64,000 bases of DNA from Streptomyces sp. V4I2 (GTDB lineage: Bacteria; Actinomycetota; Actinomycetes; Streptomycetales; Streptomycetaceae), in NCBI RefSeq assembly GCF_030817655.1, contig NZ_JAUSZM010000003.1, positions 9,300,001 through 9,364,000 of the forward strand. Reading direction: 5' to 3'. The notes below the pieces were generated by a model, which saw only the letters and a program-made list of their open reading frames with translations, did not search any database and was not told the origin of the DNA. The translations under genes were made by a program, and so were the position numbers. This document shows, one piece after another, positions 33,852 to 42,590 of the stretch; the stretch's first letter is position 1; each line of letters begins with the position of its first letter.

Positions 33852-34291
33852 GGCACATCCCTACCCCGTGAGCGCTCTACGGCGCACCTTGACGGGCGAA
33901 CGTGCCGCTCCTGCCGAAACCGGCCGCGCGGCCGAGGAAAGACGCTGGTCAGCGCTGCCCCGCCGAGGTTCAGGACGGGGCACCTTCCGGAGCGGTTGCG
34001 GCGGGTCGGGCGGCTTTCCACGGTGGGCGCAGGAACAGCGTTGTGGAAAGGAACGTTGTCACGGGAAGAGAACCGCATTCTCGGCGCGTGGGGTCGAAGG
34101 TCACTGCCACATCTGGGAGTTGGGCACGCCGAGCGCGTCGCCGTGCCCGGTCTGCTGAACGTCGAACACCGATTGGACCGCGGCGAAGCCTGCACGTCCT
34201 GGGGTCTGGTTGACGGCCCGCTTGGCCGGCGCAGCGCGGGAATCTTCACTCCTCGCCGGTGAGGGTGCGTCCGGAGTAGGCCCAGTAGGCC
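33852..34291. other. Intergenic stretch without a convincing gene
   Basis: This 440-bp stretch shows no supported coding frame. A minus-strand frame ending at 34101 reads GFAAVQSVFDVQQTGHGDAL, which may be the tail of another lost enzyme, but it cannot be assigned. Codon bias is weak throughout. Confidence 0.5.
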
Positions 34292-35131
34292 CTACTGCTC
34301 GACCAGTCTCTGGGTGCCCACCACGGACAGCAGCCCCAGCTTCTCGGCGGCCTCGCTGCCCGGCTCGGCCGAGTAGACGAGGATGTGCAGGTCGTTGCCC
34401 TCCACCCGGAGCAGGTCGCAGTCCAGCGTCAGCAGGCCCACCTGCGGATGCTCGATCGTCTTGCGCGAGGCCTCGAGGCGGCCGACGACGCCCGCGTCCC
34501 ACAGCTCGGCGAACCGCTCACTCCCGGCGTGCAACTCCGCGATCAGACGGCGTAGTTGACGGTCCGCGGGATACCGTGCGGAGGTCGCGCGCAGTTCGCA
34601 GACCATGCCCACCTCGAAGGCGCGCCGCTCCTCCGGTGTGTGCCGGACCCGGGTGGGCGCGCCGAGGAAGTTGCGCCACACGCCGTTGCGTTCGAAGCCG
34701 CGCAAGACCGACTGATCGCCCATCAGCGCCGCGTACATCGGGTTGGCCAGCAGCAGCGTCATGGCGGCGTCGGAGACACCGACGGGAGTGTCCACCAGTC
34801 TGTCCAGCAACCGCTGGACGCCGGGCGTGATGTACCCGGGCATCTCGGGCCCCGGGGGCACCAGCCCGGCCAGCCGGAACAAGTACGCCCGCTCGTCCCC
34901 CGACAGGCGCAGCGCCCGGGCCAGGGCCTCGACGACCTGCCCGGACGGGTTGGATGCCCGGCCCTGTTCGAGGCGCGTGACGTAGTCGACCGAGATCCCG
35001 GCCAGCAGGGCCAGCTCCTCGCGCCGCAACCCCGCCGCGCGCCGCTGTCCGCCGGACGGCAGCCCGGCCGTGTCGGGGGAGACCCGGTCGCGCCAGCGCC
35101 GTAGCGCCTGCCCGAGTTCCGTCGCCGTCAT
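34292..35131 (-). CDS. XRE-family regulator with MmyB-like ligand-binding domain
   Basis: The 279-residue protein has an N-terminal HTH (LRREELALLAGISVDYVTRL, EQGRASNPS) and a C-terminal MmyB-like PAS-type domain (NPMYAALMGD, VGMVCELRATSARYPAD, HPQVGLLTLDCDLLRV). This pair of domains is common in actinobacteria, usually beside a divergent reductase or SDR that it regulates; an SDR gene diverges here. ATG 35131 follows GGGGG. The 113-bp gap between the two genes holds overlapping palindromes that are candidate operators. Confidence 0.92.
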   Translation of the reverse strand: MTATELGQALRRWRDRVSPDTAGLPSGGQRRAAGLRREELALLAGISVDYVTRLEQGRASNPSGQVVEALARALRLSGDERAYLFRLAGLVPPGPEMPGYITPGVQRLLDRLVDTPVGVSDAAMTLLLANPMYAALMGDQSVLRGFERNGVWRNFLGAPTRVRHTPEERRAFEVGMVCELRATSARYPADRQLRRLIAELHAGSERFAELWDAGVVGRLEASRKTIEHPQVGLLTLDCDLLRVEGNDLHILVYSAEPGSEAAEKLGLLSVVGTQRLVEQ

Positions 35132-35168
35132 GCCCCCAGTGAACACCACGACGACCACTGTCGGCCGG

Positions 35169-35195
35169 GTACCTGCCTGGTACTGGGAGTCCCAG
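35169..35195. promoter_or_regulatory. Overlapping palindromes in the divergent XRE/SDR gap
   Basis: GTACC-TGCCT-GGTAC (35169-35183) abuts CTGGGA-G-TCCCAG (35183-35195). Both are perfect inverted repeats and a further CCTGG lies just downstream. They are candidate binding sites for the divergent XRE regulator. Confidence 0.55.
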
Positions 35196-35244
35196 GAAGA
35201 AGGGTCTCCTGGCTGTCCGCGGCGTCGCGCCGGAACCTGGACGC

Positions 35245-35952
35245 ATGACAACAACCCTGATCACCGGAGCGAACAAGGGGCTGGGCTTCGAGACCGCCCG
35301 CCGGCTCATCGCCGCAGGCCACACCGTCTACATCGGCGCCCGGGACGCCGAACGCGGACGCCGCGCCGCCGAACAGCTCGGCGCCCGCTTCGTCCAGCTC
35401 GACGTCACCGACGAGGCCTCCGTGCAGGCCGCGGCCAAGACCGTCGAGGCAGACGGCGGGCTCGACGTACTGGTCAACAACGCCGGCATCGAGGCGAGGC
35501 GCGAGGACAACAGCGTGCCCGGCGCCGCGGACGTCACCGCCGACGACATGCGGACGGCGTTCGAGACGAACGTCTTCGGCGTCATCCGCGTCACGCACGC
35601 CTTCCTGCCCCTGCTGGGGCGTTCGGCCACGCCGGTCGTGGTCAACGTCAGCAGCGGCCTCGGCTCGGTCACCAACGTCTGTGACCCGGCCACTCCCGCG
35701 TACCACTACCCGGGCGTCGCCTATCCGGCGTCGAAGGCCACCGTCAACATGATCACCGTGCAGTTCGCGAAGGCGTTCCCGGCCATGCGGATCAACGCCG
35801 TGGAGCCCGGCTTCACCGCGACCGATCTCAACGGGAGGACGGGCACGCAGACCGTCGAGGAGGGCGCCGAGATCATCGTGCGCATGGCGCAGACGGGCCC
35901 CGACGGCCCGACCGGCGGCTATTTCGACGCCGAGGGCCCCCTTCCCTGGTGA
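35245..35952 (+). CDS. Short-chain dehydrogenase/reductase
   Basis: The 235-residue cytoplasmic enzyme is a classical SDR: TLITGANKGLGFETARRLIA cofactor loop, LVNNAGIE strand, catalytic Ser in NVSSGLGS, and YPASK as the YxxxK pair, with PGFTATDLN after it. The N-terminal GANKGLG type is seen in carbonyl-reductase-like SDRs that are NADPH-linked. Its substrate is not known. It diverges from the MmyB-type XRE gene, which probably controls it. Confidence 0.9.
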   Translation: MTTTLITGANKGLGFETARRLIAAGHTVYIGARDAERGRRAAEQLGARFVQLDVTDEASVQAAAKTVEADGGLDVLVNNAGIEARREDNSVPGAADVTADDMRTAFETNVFGVIRVTHAFLPLLGRSATPVVVNVSSGLGSVTNVCDPATPAYHYPGVAYPASKATVNMITVQFAKAFPAMRINAVEPGFTATDLNGRTGTQTVEEGAEIIVRMAQTGPDGPTGGYFDAEGPLPW

Positions 35953-35983
35953 GGTCACAAGTGGATGAGCCGACGGCCTCCGG

Positions 35984-36124
35984 GTCCTGGCGAGCGCCCG
36001 GATCGGCGAGGAGGACAAGGGCTGTCGCTACCTGCTCGACGGCCTGAACCCCGAGCGCGTCCTCCTCGCCCACGAAGCCGTGGGCCCCGGCCGGGCCGCC
36101 CTCGACGCGGGTTTCCAGGCGTGA
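35984..36124 (+). pseudogene. Internal fragment of an acyl-CoA dehydrogenase
   Basis: A 46-codon open stretch reads IGEEDKGCRYLLDGLNPERV, then LLAHEAVGPGRAALD, then a stop. This is the conserved middle segment of acyl-CoA dehydrogenases (usually GEEGKGFRYLLDGLNPERIL). Nothing before or after matches the family, so only a fragment survives, lying beside the intact electron-transfer flavoprotein genes that would normally serve such an enzyme. Confidence 0.75.
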
Positions 36125-36153
36125 GTGCCCCGTACAGCCCGGACCCAACACGG

Positions 36154-37116
36154 TCAGCCCTTGCGGGTGTTGATCTCCTCGGTGAGCTGGGGGACGACGT
36201 CGAAGAGGTCGCCGACGATGCCGTAGTCGACGAGGTCGAAGATCGGGGCCTCGGCGTCCTTGTTGACCGCCACGATCGTCTTCGAGGTCTGCATGCCGGC
36301 CCGGTGCTGGATCGCGCCGGAGATGCCGGAGGCGATGTACAGCTGCGGGGAGACACTCTTGCCGGTCTGGCCGACCTGGTTGGTGTGCGGGTACCAGCCC
36401 GCATCCACCGCGGCACGGGAGGCGCCGACGGCCGCGCCCAGGGAGTCGGCCAGGGCCTCGATGATCGCGAAGTTCTCGGCGCCGTTGACGCCGCGGCCGC
36501 CGGAGACCACGATCGCGGCCTCGGTCAGCTCCGGGCGGCCGCTGGACTCGCGCGGGGTGCGGGCGGTGACCTTGGTGCCGGTGGCCTGCGCGGAGAAGGT
36601 GACGGCCAGGGCCTCGACCGTACCGTCGGCCGGGGCGGCCTCCACGGCGGCGCTGTTGGGCTTGACGGTGATGACCGGGGTGCCCTTGGCGATGCGGGAC
36701 TTGGTGGTGAAGGACGCGGCGAACACCGACTGGGTGGCCACCGGGCCCGCCTCGCCGGCCTCCAGGTCGATCGCGTCGGTGATGATGCCGGAGTTGATGC
36801 GCAGCGCGAGGCGGGCGGCGATCTCCTTGCCCTCGGCGGAGGACGGCACCAGCACGGCGGTGGGGGAGACCGCCTCGTAGGCGGCCTGCAGGGCGTCCAC
36901 CTTCGGGACGACCAGGTAGTCGGCGTACTCGGCGGCCTCGTGCGTGAGCACGCGGGTCGCGCCGTGCTCGCCGAGAACGGCGGCGGTGTCGGCGGCACCC
37001 GCGCCCAGCGCGACGGCGACCGGCTCGCCGATGCGGCGGGCCAGGGTCAGCAGCTCCAGGGTGGGCTTGCGGACGGCGCCGTCCACGTGGTCGACGTAGA
37101 CGAGAACTTCAGCCAT
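36154..37116 (-). CDS. etfA: Electron transfer flavoprotein alpha subunit
   Basis: The 320-residue protein has the ETF alpha fold: an N-terminal alpha/beta domain (VLVYVDHVDG, EYADYLVVPKVDAL) and a C-terminal FAD-binding domain with the signature ELTEAAIVVSGGRGV, GASRAAVDAGWYPHTNQVGQ, LYIASGISGAIQH and VAVNKDAEAPIFDLVDYGIV. With EtfB it carries electrons from acyl-CoA dehydrogenases to the respiratory quinone pool. Its ATG lies 16 bases after the etfB stop, and both are probably in one transcript with the GntR and CaiB-family genes. Confidence 0.97.
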   Translation of the reverse strand: MAEVLVYVDHVDGAVRKPTLELLTLARRIGEPVAVALGAGAADTAAVLGEHGATRVLTHEAAEYADYLVVPKVDALQAAYEAVSPTAVLVPSSAEGKEIAARLALRINSGIITDAIDLEAGEAGPVATQSVFAASFTTKSRIAKGTPVITVKPNSAAVEAAPADGTVEALAVTFSAQATGTKVTARTPRESSGRPELTEAAIVVSGGRGVNGAENFAIIEALADSLGAAVGASRAAVDAGWYPHTNQVGQTGKSVSPQLYIASGISGAIQHRAGMQTSKTIVAVNKDAEAPIFDLVDYGIVGDLFDVVPQLTEEINTRKG

Positions 37117-37132
37117 GGATCCGTGACCTCTC

Positions 37133-37921
37133 TCAGATGAACTTCTGGCCCGCGAGGAACTCGGCGAGCTGCTTGCCGCCCTCGCCCTCGTCCTTGACGA
37201 TCGTGCCTGCGGTACGCGCCGGGCGCTCGGCCGCGGAGTCGACGACCGTGTAGGCGCCGTCGAGTCCGACCTCCTCGGCCTCAAGGTCCAGGTCGGACAG
37301 GTCCCAGGCCGCAACCGGCTTCTTCTTCGCCGCCATGATGCCCTTGAACGACGGGTAGCGCGCCTCACCCGACTGGTCGGTCACCGACACCACGGCCGGC
37401 AGCGAGGCCTCCAGCTGCTCGGTGGCCGAGTCGCCGTCCCGGCGGCCCTTGACGACCCCGTCCTGGACGGACACCTCGGACAGCAGCGTCACCTGCGGCA
37501 CCCCCAGCCGCTCCGCCAGCAGCGCCGGCACCACACCCATGGTGCCGTCGGTGGACGCCATACCGGAGATCACCAGGTCGTAACCGGCCTTCTCGACCGC
37601 CTTGGCCAGCACCAGCGAGGTGCCGATCGCATCCGTACCGTGCAGGTCCTCGTCCTCGACGTGGACCGCCTTGTCCGCACCCATCGACAGCGCCTTGCGC
37701 AGCGCGTCCTTGGCGTCCTCGGGACCCACCGTCAGGACGGTGACCTCGACATCGTCATCGGAGTTCTCGGAGATCTGCAGCGCCTGCTCGACCGCGTACT
37801 CGTCCAGCTCGGAGAGCAGACCGTCCACGTCGTCCCGGTCGACGGTCAGGTCATCGGCGAAGTGCCGGTCGCCAGTGGCGTCGGGCACGTACTTCACAGT
37901 GACAACGATCCTCAAGCTCAC
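37133..37921 (-). CDS. etfB: Electron transfer flavoprotein beta subunit
   Basis: The 262-residue protein matches ETF beta: VVTVKYVPDATGDRHF at the start, ELDEYAVEQALQI, the AMP-binding region TDAIGTSLVLAKAVEK, MASTDGTMGVVPALLAERLG and the signature around VTDQSGEARYPSFKGIMAAKKKP. It forms the heterodimer with EtfA. The GTG start follows AGGAGAGGG. It begins 20 bp after a HutC-type GntR gene on the same strand. Confidence 0.97.
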   Translation of the reverse strand: MSLRIVVTVKYVPDATGDRHFADDLTVDRDDVDGLLSELDEYAVEQALQISENSDDDVEVTVLTVGPEDAKDALRKALSMGADKAVHVEDEDLHGTDAIGTSLVLAKAVEKAGYDLVISGMASTDGTMGVVPALLAERLGVPQVTLLSEVSVQDGVVKGRRDGDSATEQLEASLPAVVSVTDQSGEARYPSFKGIMAAKKKPVAAWDLSDLDLEAEEVGLDGAYTVVDSAAERPARTAGTIVKDEGEGGKQLAEFLAGQKFI

Positions 37922-37941
37922 AACCCTCTCCTGTTTCCATG

Positions 37942-38688
37942 TCAGTGACCGCTGCGTCGAAGCCGCACGCGGTACGAGTAGTGCTCGGGCAGAAAGTGAC
38001 TGATCGCCAGCTCCACGAGCTGTCCGGCGACCGACTGGTAGACGCGGTCGATGCGCAGCAGCGCCCGGCCCGGTTCGCAGCCCAGATGCGCCGCGAGTTC
38101 GGGTGTGGCGTCCGCGACGGTGATGCTCTGCTCGGCCTCGGCGATCGGCTCGGGAAGCCGTCCGTCGAGCAGTCCGATGACGGTGAAGGCGCTGGGGACA
38201 CTGGGCTCCGCCAGCTCCGGAACCGGCTCGAGGAGCCGGCCGACGTCGGGCGGCAGGAAGACGGAGGTGTGACAGAACGCGGTGTCCTCGTGCAGCCGGA
38301 GGAAGGCGAGCTTGTACACCTGGTCGGTGTGCAGACCGAGGCGGCCCGCCGCGTCGACGTCGACCCGCCGGTGCAGGGGCGTGACGACGTTCATGCGGGT
38401 GTCGATGGACAGCCCCATCAGGTCGTCCACCGAGCCGAACTGGCGCAGGTACTGCTCGTCGCGGGGCGCGGCGAAGGTGCCGCGGCCCGGCACCCGGTGG
38501 ACCAGCCCATCGGCGACCAGGTCCTGGAACGCCCGCCGCACGGTCTGCCTGCTGACCCGGTGCAGTTGTGCCAGCTCGGCCTCCGTGGGCAGCCGTACGC
38601 CCTCGGGGTAGTCGTGCCGCAGGATCGCCGCCCGCAGCTCACGGGCGAGCCGCAGGTAGGTGCTTTCGCGCTGTGCGGGTTCAGCCAT
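37942..38688 (-). CDS. HutC-type GntR regulator (UTRA domain)
   Basis: The 248-residue protein has a winged HTH (LRAAILRHDYPEGVRLPTEA, ELAQLHRVSRQTVRRAFQDL) and a C-terminal UTRA ligand-binding domain (about 85-245). It lies between a CaiB-family CoA-transferase gene upstream and etfBA downstream, all on one strand. It probably regulates this acyl-CoA/electron-transfer transcript and may bind the TTTGTACG-type repeats near 39990 and 40099. GGGGTGGG precedes ATG 38688; an in-frame GTG at 38697 is an alternative. Confidence 0.9.
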   Translation of the reverse strand: MAEPAQRESTYLRLARELRAAILRHDYPEGVRLPTEAELAQLHRVSRQTVRRAFQDLVADGLVHRVPGRGTFAAPRDEQYLRQFGSVDDLMGLSIDTRMNVVTPLHRRVDVDAAGRLGLHTDQVYKLAFLRLHEDTAFCHTSVFLPPDVGRLLEPVPELAEPSVPSAFTVIGLLDGRLPEPIAEAEQSITVADATPELAAHLGCEPGRALLRIDRVYQSVAGQLVELAISHFLPEHYSYRVRLRRSGH

Positions 38689-38787
38689 GCGGCCCACCCC
38701 GCTCCGCCGACCGCGCCACGACCGCCACGCTCCTCATCGCTCGGGTCTGATCCACGGCAGCCACTCGTGTCTCCTCCATGGCAGTCC

Positions 38788-39981
38788 TCAGACCACCGCG
38801 TCGGCGCGCAGCGCCTCGATGTCGTCGAGGTCGCGGCCGAGTTCGGCGAGGATCGCCCGGGTGTGTTCACCCACCGCCGGAACGGGGTCCATCCGCGCGG
38901 ACATGCCCGCGAGGTCGGCCGGCGGGAGCAGTGCCCGCACCGTGGCACCGCCCGGCACGCCCACCTCGCGCCAGCGGTCGCGGGCGGCCAGGACCGGGTG
39001 GTCGAGGAACGCGGCGACGTCGTTGACCCCGGCGCAGGCGATGCCGATGTCCTCCAGGTCCTTGAGGATCTGTGCGGCGTCGGACCGGGCGCAGCGTTCG
39101 GCCACCACGGTGTTGAGCTCTTCGCGGTGGGCGACCCGGTCGGAGCCGGTGGCGAAACGCGGGTCGTCGGCGAGTTCGGGCCGGCCGAGGAAGCCGGCGC
39201 ACAGGGCGACCCACTCGCGTTCGTTCTGGATGGAGAACAGCACGTCCTTGCCGTCGGCGGCCGTGAAGGCGCCGTAGGGCGCGATGGTGGCGTGCTGGGT
39301 GCCCAGGCGCGCGGGCTGCGTGCCGCCGTATTGGGTGTAGTAGGCGGGCTGGCCCATCCACTCCGCCAGCGCTTCGAACAGGGAGATCTCCACCGGGTGC
39401 GCGGTGCCGGTGGTGGCGCGGGTGTAGAGGGCGGTGAGGATGCCGCTGTAGGCGTACATCCCGGCGGCGATGTCGGCGACGGAGATCCCGACGCGGGCGG
39501 TCTCCTCGGCGGTTCCGGTCAGGGAGACCAGCCCGGTCTGGCACTGCACCAGCAGGTCGTACGACTTGCGGTCGGCCCACGGGCCGGAGGTGCCGTAGCC
39601 GGAGATCGTGCACGGGATCAGCCGGGGGAAGCGCTCGGCGAGGGCGGCCGTGCCGAGGCCGAGGCGGTCGGCGGCGCCCGGTGCGAGGTTCTGGACGAAC
39701 ACGTCGGCGCCGTCAAGGAGTTGGTGCAGGATCTCCAGGCCCCGCGGGTCCTTGAGGTCCAGCGTGAGGGACTCCTTGGAGCGGTTGAGCCAGACGAAGT
39801 AGCTGGACTGGCCGTGCACGGTCGTGTCGTACCGGCGGGCGAAGTCGCCGTCGCCCGGCCGCTCCACCTTGATGACCCGGGCGCCGAGGTCGGCGAGCTG
39901 CCGGGTGGCGTAGGGAGCGGCCACGGCCTGTTCCAGGCTGACCACGGTGATCCCGGCCAGGGGCCGCTGCGGGACGCTCAT
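38788..39981 (-). CDS. CaiB/BaiF-family CoA-transferase
   Basis: The 397-residue enzyme is a class III CoA-transferase: LAGITVVSLEQAVAAPYATR, the catalytic Asp in KSYDLLVQCQTGLVSLTG, and ISGYGTSGPWAD. These enzymes move CoA between organic acids such as carnitine, formyl or 2-hydroxyacyl substrates. Start ATG 39981 is very close to the transcription start predicted from a consensus promoter (TTGACA at 40014-40019, TACAAA at 39990-39995), so the mRNA may be almost leaderless. The substrate is not known; with etfBA it may have fed a degradative acyl-CoA pathway. Confidence 0.9.
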   Translation of the reverse strand: MSVPQRPLAGITVVSLEQAVAAPYATRQLADLGARVIKVERPGDGDFARRYDTTVHGQSSYFVWLNRSKESLTLDLKDPRGLEILHQLLDGADVFVQNLAPGAADRLGLGTAALAERFPRLIPCTISGYGTSGPWADRKSYDLLVQCQTGLVSLTGTAEETARVGISVADIAAGMYAYSGILTALYTRATTGTAHPVEISLFEALAEWMGQPAYYTQYGGTQPARLGTQHATIAPYGAFTAADGKDVLFSIQNEREWVALCAGFLGRPELADDPRFATGSDRVAHREELNTVVAERCARSDAAQILKDLEDIGIACAGVNDVAAFLDHPVLAARDRWREVGVPGGATVRALLPPADLAGMSARMDPVPAVGEHTRAILAELGRDLDDIEALRADAVV

Positions 39982-39989
39982 ACGGCCCA

Positions 39990-40019
39990 TTTGTACGGCC
40001 AAATTCCAGAGCCTGTCAA
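39990..40019 (-). promoter_or_regulatory. Sigma-70-type promoter of the CoA-transferase gene, with candidate GntR operator
   Basis: On the minus strand TTGACA (40019-40014) and TACAAA (39995-39990) are separated by 18 bases. The -10 lies in TTTGTACGGCCAAATT, and a related motif TTTGTACGCACCAATG recurs at 40099-40114. Confidence 0.7.
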
Positions 40020-40450
40020 CGACGGCCACCCGCCTGTCACCTGTGCTCTTCGACACCCTCCCGACGTCTTGGCGAAACCATCGGCGTCATGTCGGCGCTT
40101 TGTACGCACCAATGCGGCACGCGGCCGCACCGAAGACCGTTTCAGGACGGCCGGTCCGGAAGGCAGAGCACGATGACGGCCCGGGCGACGAGCTCGCCGG
40201 CGCCGGCCAGTTCCTGGCGGTAGCGGGTCGTGGTCCCCGGACGGTCTCCGCGAAGTCGGGATCGACGGCGCGGGCATGCGCGGGATGCGGGAGTTCCCGC
40301 GCCATTCCCCGGCGACGGGCCACGAGCGCGATGATCTCCTCGTCGCCGGCTCGCGCAACTCCCGCCGTCACCCACGGCAGCGGTACGAGCTGCGGCCACG
40401 AGGCCCCGGCCTTGATGAACCGACGTCGGTGAAACCGCCCGCACCTGGCC
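40020..40450. other. Intergenic stretch with degraded coding signal
   Basis: This 431-bp stretch lies between the CoA-transferase promoter and the MarR stop. It holds a second TTTGTACG motif at 40099-40114. Several frames are open but none has a convincing start, codon bias or family match. Confidence 0.5.
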
Positions 40451-40909
40451 TCAGGCGGGCGTGCGGAGGGTCTCGACCGCTCGTACGAGTGGGGCGAGTT
40501 CGGGGTTGTGGGCGGCAGTGTCGAGGGCTTCGCGCAGGGCGGTCTCGTTGGTGGGGCGGGCCTCTTCGAGGAGTTGGAGGCCGGCCGGGGTGACGTCGGT
40601 GTAGATGCCGCGGCGGTCGGTGGGGCAGAGGTAGCGGGAGAGCAGGCCGCGGTCTTCGAGGCGGGTGACCAGGCGGGTGGTGGCGCTCTGGCTGAGGACG
40701 ACTGCGTCGGCGACCTGTTTCATCTGGAGGTGGCCGCCCTCGCCGTCGTGCTGGCGGCTGAGGACGTCGAGCAGGGAGTACTCGCGCACGCTCAGGTCGT
40801 GTCCCGCCTGCAGGGCCCGCTCGATGTGGGCCTCGATCCTGCCGTGCAGCAGGGACAGGGCGCACCAGCCCTGCGCGAGGGCGGTGAGTGCGGGGTCTGT
40901 GGCGGTCAT
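40451..40909 (-). CDS. MarR-family transcriptional regulator
   Basis: The 152-residue protein is a MarR winged helix: LSVREYSLLDVLSRQHDGEG, LSQSATTRLVTRLEDRGLLS, DRRGIYTDVTPAGLQLL. MarR proteins repress efflux, stress or aromatic-degradation genes and release DNA on ligand binding. GGAGGAG precedes ATG 40909. The divergent neighbour at 41087 is a conserved small protein. ACGCGT repeats in the 177-bp gap (near 40976-41000) are possible operator halves but are weak evidence. Confidence 0.92.
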   Translation of the reverse strand: MTATDPALTALAQGWCALSLLHGRIEAHIERALQAGHDLSVREYSLLDVLSRQHDGEGGHLQMKQVADAVVLSQSATTRLVTRLEDRGLLSRYLCPTDRRGIYTDVTPAGLQLLEEARPTNETALREALDTAAHNPELAPLVRAVETLRTPA

Positions 40910-41086
40910 GGGGCGTGCTCCTCCGTCCCGAGGTACTGACCGTCCAGGATAGGGCATCCGTGAAAGTTCCAGCGAACGCGTTTATCACGCGTATGCAAGT
41001 ACTGTCAGGTAATCCGTAGCTCTCCCGCACGCGCCCCGATAGGGTCCAGACCTCAACTGCCGCACCCAGCACGGAGAGCGATACCC

Positions 41087-41440
41087 ATGACCGGCCGCCG
41101 AGCCACGACCACCCTCTGGCGCCCCACCGGACCCGAGGAGCTGGCCCTGGTCCGCGAGCTGGACTGGCGTGCCTGGCCGCCGCGGCTGCCCGAGCAGCCG
41201 ATCTTCTACCCCGTCCTCAACGAGGATTACGCGGTCCGGATCGCCCGGGACTGGAACGTCAAGCACGACGGAGCCGGCTACGTCACCCGCTTCGAGGTCG
41301 ACACGGAGTTCCTGGGCCGCTACCCCGTCCAGCAGGCGGGCGGCCGGACGATCCTCGAACTGTGGGTGCCCGCCGAGGAGTTGGACGAGTTCAACGCCCA
41401 CATCGTCGGCAGGATCCAGGTCGTCCACGAGTTCCGCTGA
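41087..41440 (+). CDS. Conserved small protein (family often labelled ADP-ribosylation/crystallin J1)
   Basis: The 117-residue cytoplasmic protein is a familiar actinobacterial family: TTLWRPTGPEELALVRELDW, WPPRLPEQPIFYPVLNEDYA, IARDWNVKHDGAGYVTRFEV. It is often labelled ADP-ribosylation/crystallin J1, but no ADP-ribosylglycohydrolase motif is visible and the true role is unknown. It diverges from the MarR gene and converges with a PucR-type regulator. Confidence 0.8.
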   Translation: MTGRRATTTLWRPTGPEELALVRELDWRAWPPRLPEQPIFYPVLNEDYAVRIARDWNVKHDGAGYVTRFEVDTEFLGRYPVQQAGGRTILELWVPAEELDEFNAHIVGRIQVVHEFR

Positions 41441-41496
41441 CGGTCGGGACAGCGCCGGCGTGACCGCTGCGGACGGGACCGCTATGGACGGGACCG

Positions 41497-42483
41497 TTAC
41501 GACCGTGCCAAGTGCCGCATGGTCAGGGCCAGATGGAGTCTGAGTCGGCCCTGCGGGGTGCGCAACGGCCAGCCGAGGAGGTGCTCGGCGTGGGTCAGCC
41601 GGTCCTGGAGCGTGGAGTGGTGCACGTTGATCTCGGCGGCCGCCGCGCGCAGGCTCGTCGTCGCGGCCACCGCGTGCAGGGTGGCCAGCAGCCAGGGTGT
41701 GGTCGCGGCCGCCGCCTCCAACGTCCGGACATCGGGCGGGGGTTCGGCGCCGGGGGCGACGAGGTCGGCCAGCAGGGCGACGCCGCCGAGCTCGTCGGCG
41801 TGCACGACACGCGGTCCCGGGTCCTGTGCGGTGCCGTCCGCGGTGAACCTCAGGGCGGTACGGGCGGCGGCCCAGGAGTGCGGCAGGTCCAGCACCGGGA
41901 CGGCGGGGCCGACGCCCAGCCGGCCGACGGGCAACTCGGCCTCCCCGGCGACGATCCGGGGCCGTCCGTCACGCGGGGCCAGCGCACGCGCCGACGCCGC
42001 GGGGTCCAGGCCCAGCCCGCGGGCCGCGTGCAGCCGGGCCGGTTCCGGGGCGGTGGCGTCCAGCACCGTCTCGACCAGCGCGGGATCGTCGACGGGCACC
42101 CGGCCCCGGGTGCGGTCGAGGACGATGCGGATGGCACCGGCGGCCCGCTCCAGGATCACCGCGTCGACCACACTGGGCACCGCCTCCGCCCGCTCCAGCC
42201 ACAGGGCGGCGGCCCCGCCAGGAGTCAGCGCCGCCGACGGCCAGACGGGGTCCGGGGGCAGGTTTTCCGTGTCCCGGCGGGTGCCGTCGGCCTCCACCCG
42301 GACGAAGACCCGCCGGCCGGCGTCGACCAGCCGCGCGGGCACCCCGGCCAGCACCGCGGCCCCACGCACCAGCGCCTCCAGACCGGCCCGGGACTCGGCC
42401 AGCCGGTCGAAGTAGGCGATGACCTGGACGGCGGCACCGGCGTCCGGGTCGAGCGCGGTCAGACGCCCGGCCAGCTCTTTCAT
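41497..42483 (-). CDS. PucR-type regulator with C-terminal HTH
   Basis: The 328-residue protein has an uncharacterised N-terminal region and a C-terminal PucR HTH: LRAAAAEINVHHSTLQDRLT, HAEHLLGWPLRTPQGRLRLH. ATG 42483 was chosen on length and on the MKELAGRL start typical of this type; the frame stays open upstream into the esterase gene without a clear ribosome site, so the N-terminus is uncertain. It lies 107 bp downstream of the HSL-type esterase on the same strand and may regulate it. Confidence 0.8.
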   Translation of the reverse strand: MKELAGRLTALDPDAGAAVQVIAYFDRLAESRAGLEALVRGAAVLAGVPARLVDAGRRVFVRVEADGTRRDTENLPPDPVWPSAALTPGGAAALWLERAEAVPSVVDAVILERAAGAIRIVLDRTRGRVPVDDPALVETVLDATAPEPARLHAARGLGLDPAASARALAPRDGRPRIVAGEAELPVGRLGVGPAVPVLDLPHSWAAARTALRFTADGTAQDPGPRVVHADELGGVALLADLVAPGAEPPPDVRTLEAAAATTPWLLATLHAVAATTSLRAAAAEINVHHSTLQDRLTHAEHLLGWPLRTPQGRLRLHLALTMRHLARS

Positions 42484-42590
42484 GCGTCCATGGTGCGCTA
42501 TGCGGCCACGTTCCGTGGAGCTGTGGGGCAGGATGACTTTCGGGTTACGGCCCAGCAGACGCGCCGACGCCCCGGCCCACCTCCCCCGGG

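Noticed and set aside
34101..34193. Remnant-like tail reading VQSVFDVQQTGHGDALGVP
   Set aside because: It looks like the end of some enzyme but no family could be assigned, so it is only noted in the intergenic entry.
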